23,408 bases of DNA from DATAFF01 sp036257595 (GTDB lineage Bacteria; Pseudomonadota; Alphaproteobacteria; Rhizobiales; Aestuariivirgaceae): assembly GCA_036257595.1 (NCBI GenBank), contig DATAFF010000148.1, positions 1 to 23,408 on the forward strand, given 5' to 3'. Shown here piece after piece: positions 23,137-23,408 of this stretch. The position numbers and the translations under genes were made by a program. How positions within the stretch are numbered: the first letter of the stretch is position 1; each line of letters opens with the position of its first letter. The notes beneath the pieces are model-generated. The model was given only the letters and a program-made list of their open reading frames with translations. It was not told the DNA's origin and made no database searches.

Positions 23137-23160
23137 CGAATGAACTCCACTTAATGCCGT

Positions 23161-23408
23161 TCAGTAGAGGGTGCCGTTGATCATCGCCAGGTGCTCGACG
23201 ATGGGACCGAGCGCCAGCGCCGGGAAGAAGGTCAGACCGCCGACGATCAGGATCACCCCGACGAGGAGGCCGATGAACAGGCCGCCGGTGGTCGGGAAGG
23301 TGCCGGCGGACGGTGGAACCGTTTTCTTCGCTGCCAGCGAGCCGGCGATGGCCATTGTCGGAACGATCATGATGAACCGCCCGACCAGCATCGCGATGCC
23401 GCCGGTGA
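23161..23408 (-). CDS. kdpA: KdpA, K+-transporting ATPase subunit A (C-terminal part only)
   Basis: The last 82 residues of the K+-binding channel-like subunit, cut by the window edge. The visible end (IAMLVGRFIMIVPTMAIAGS, then VPPSAGTFPTTGGLF, VGVILIVGGLTFFPALALGP and a final IVEHL) matches the conserved C-terminus of KdpA, with the last membrane helix. The frame runs off the right end of the window without a start. It heads the kdpABCDE order on the minus strand; any kdpF would lie beyond the window. Confidence 0.95.
   Translation of the reverse strand, partial: TGGIAMLVGRFIMIVPTMAIAGSLAAKKTVPPSAGTFPTTGGLFIGLLVGVILIVGGLTFFPALALGPIVEHLAMINGTLY

Noticed and set aside
20980..23154. Very long plus-strand open frame across kdpB and kdpC
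   Set aside because: It is a shadow of high-GC coding on the opposite strand; its product is Arg/Asp/His-rich and the minus strand encodes unmistakable KdpB.

Overview
The window is about 65% G+C with strong G/C third-position bias. It reads as chromosome from an alphaproteobacterium, most likely a member of the Hyphomicrobiales (Rhizobiales) near Bradyrhizobium-like lineages. The support is the codon use, the polyamine-type ABC operon linked to an FAD oxidoreductase, and a CCTTCTCCCC/GGGGAGAAGG palindromic element of a kind common in that order. No tRNA, rRNA, CRISPR array, transposase or integrase was seen. No stretch over 300 bases lacks a gene.

Layout. (1) 1-2658 (+): the 3' part of a large protein gene, interrupted by a frameshift near position 750, with a Gly-rich strand-like region and a disordered, acidic/Ser/Pro-rich tail. 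It converges on a CesT-type type III secretion chaperone gene (3203-2736, -). Together they look like an effector/chaperone pair. (2) 3242-9414 (+): a small lipoprotein, a 3-methyladenine DNA glycosylase, then a polyamine-type ABC transporter (two permeases, Tat-type binding protein, ATPase) and a DAO-family FAD oxidoreductase. Most junctions are ATGA or GTGA overlaps. The one gap, between binding protein and ATPase, holds two strong palindromes. (3) 9502-10906 (-): two small exported or membrane proteins, a metal-binding cupin resembling the (R)-hydroxynitrile lyase type, and an unknown small protein ending 1 bp before the cupin start. (4) 11027-12796 (+): a membrane-bound class III adenylate cyclase. 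(5) 12822-16208: a helical hypothetical protein and four exported or anchored low-complexity proteins. Two of these are divergently transcribed and share a C-terminal CX17C domain on unrelated repetitive stalks. (6) 16291-16998 (+): an ArsR-type regulator. (7) 17005-23408 (-): the potassium-uptake operon kdpA(partial)-B-C-D-E.

How the parts work together. KdpABC is the high-affinity K+ pump and KdpDE its sensor/regulator pair. The ABC cassette plus oxidoreductase would import and oxidise an amine-type substrate. The most interesting material is the putative effector/chaperone pair, the paired CX17C stalk proteins, and two copies of a small inverted-repeat element that lie against gene 3' ends.
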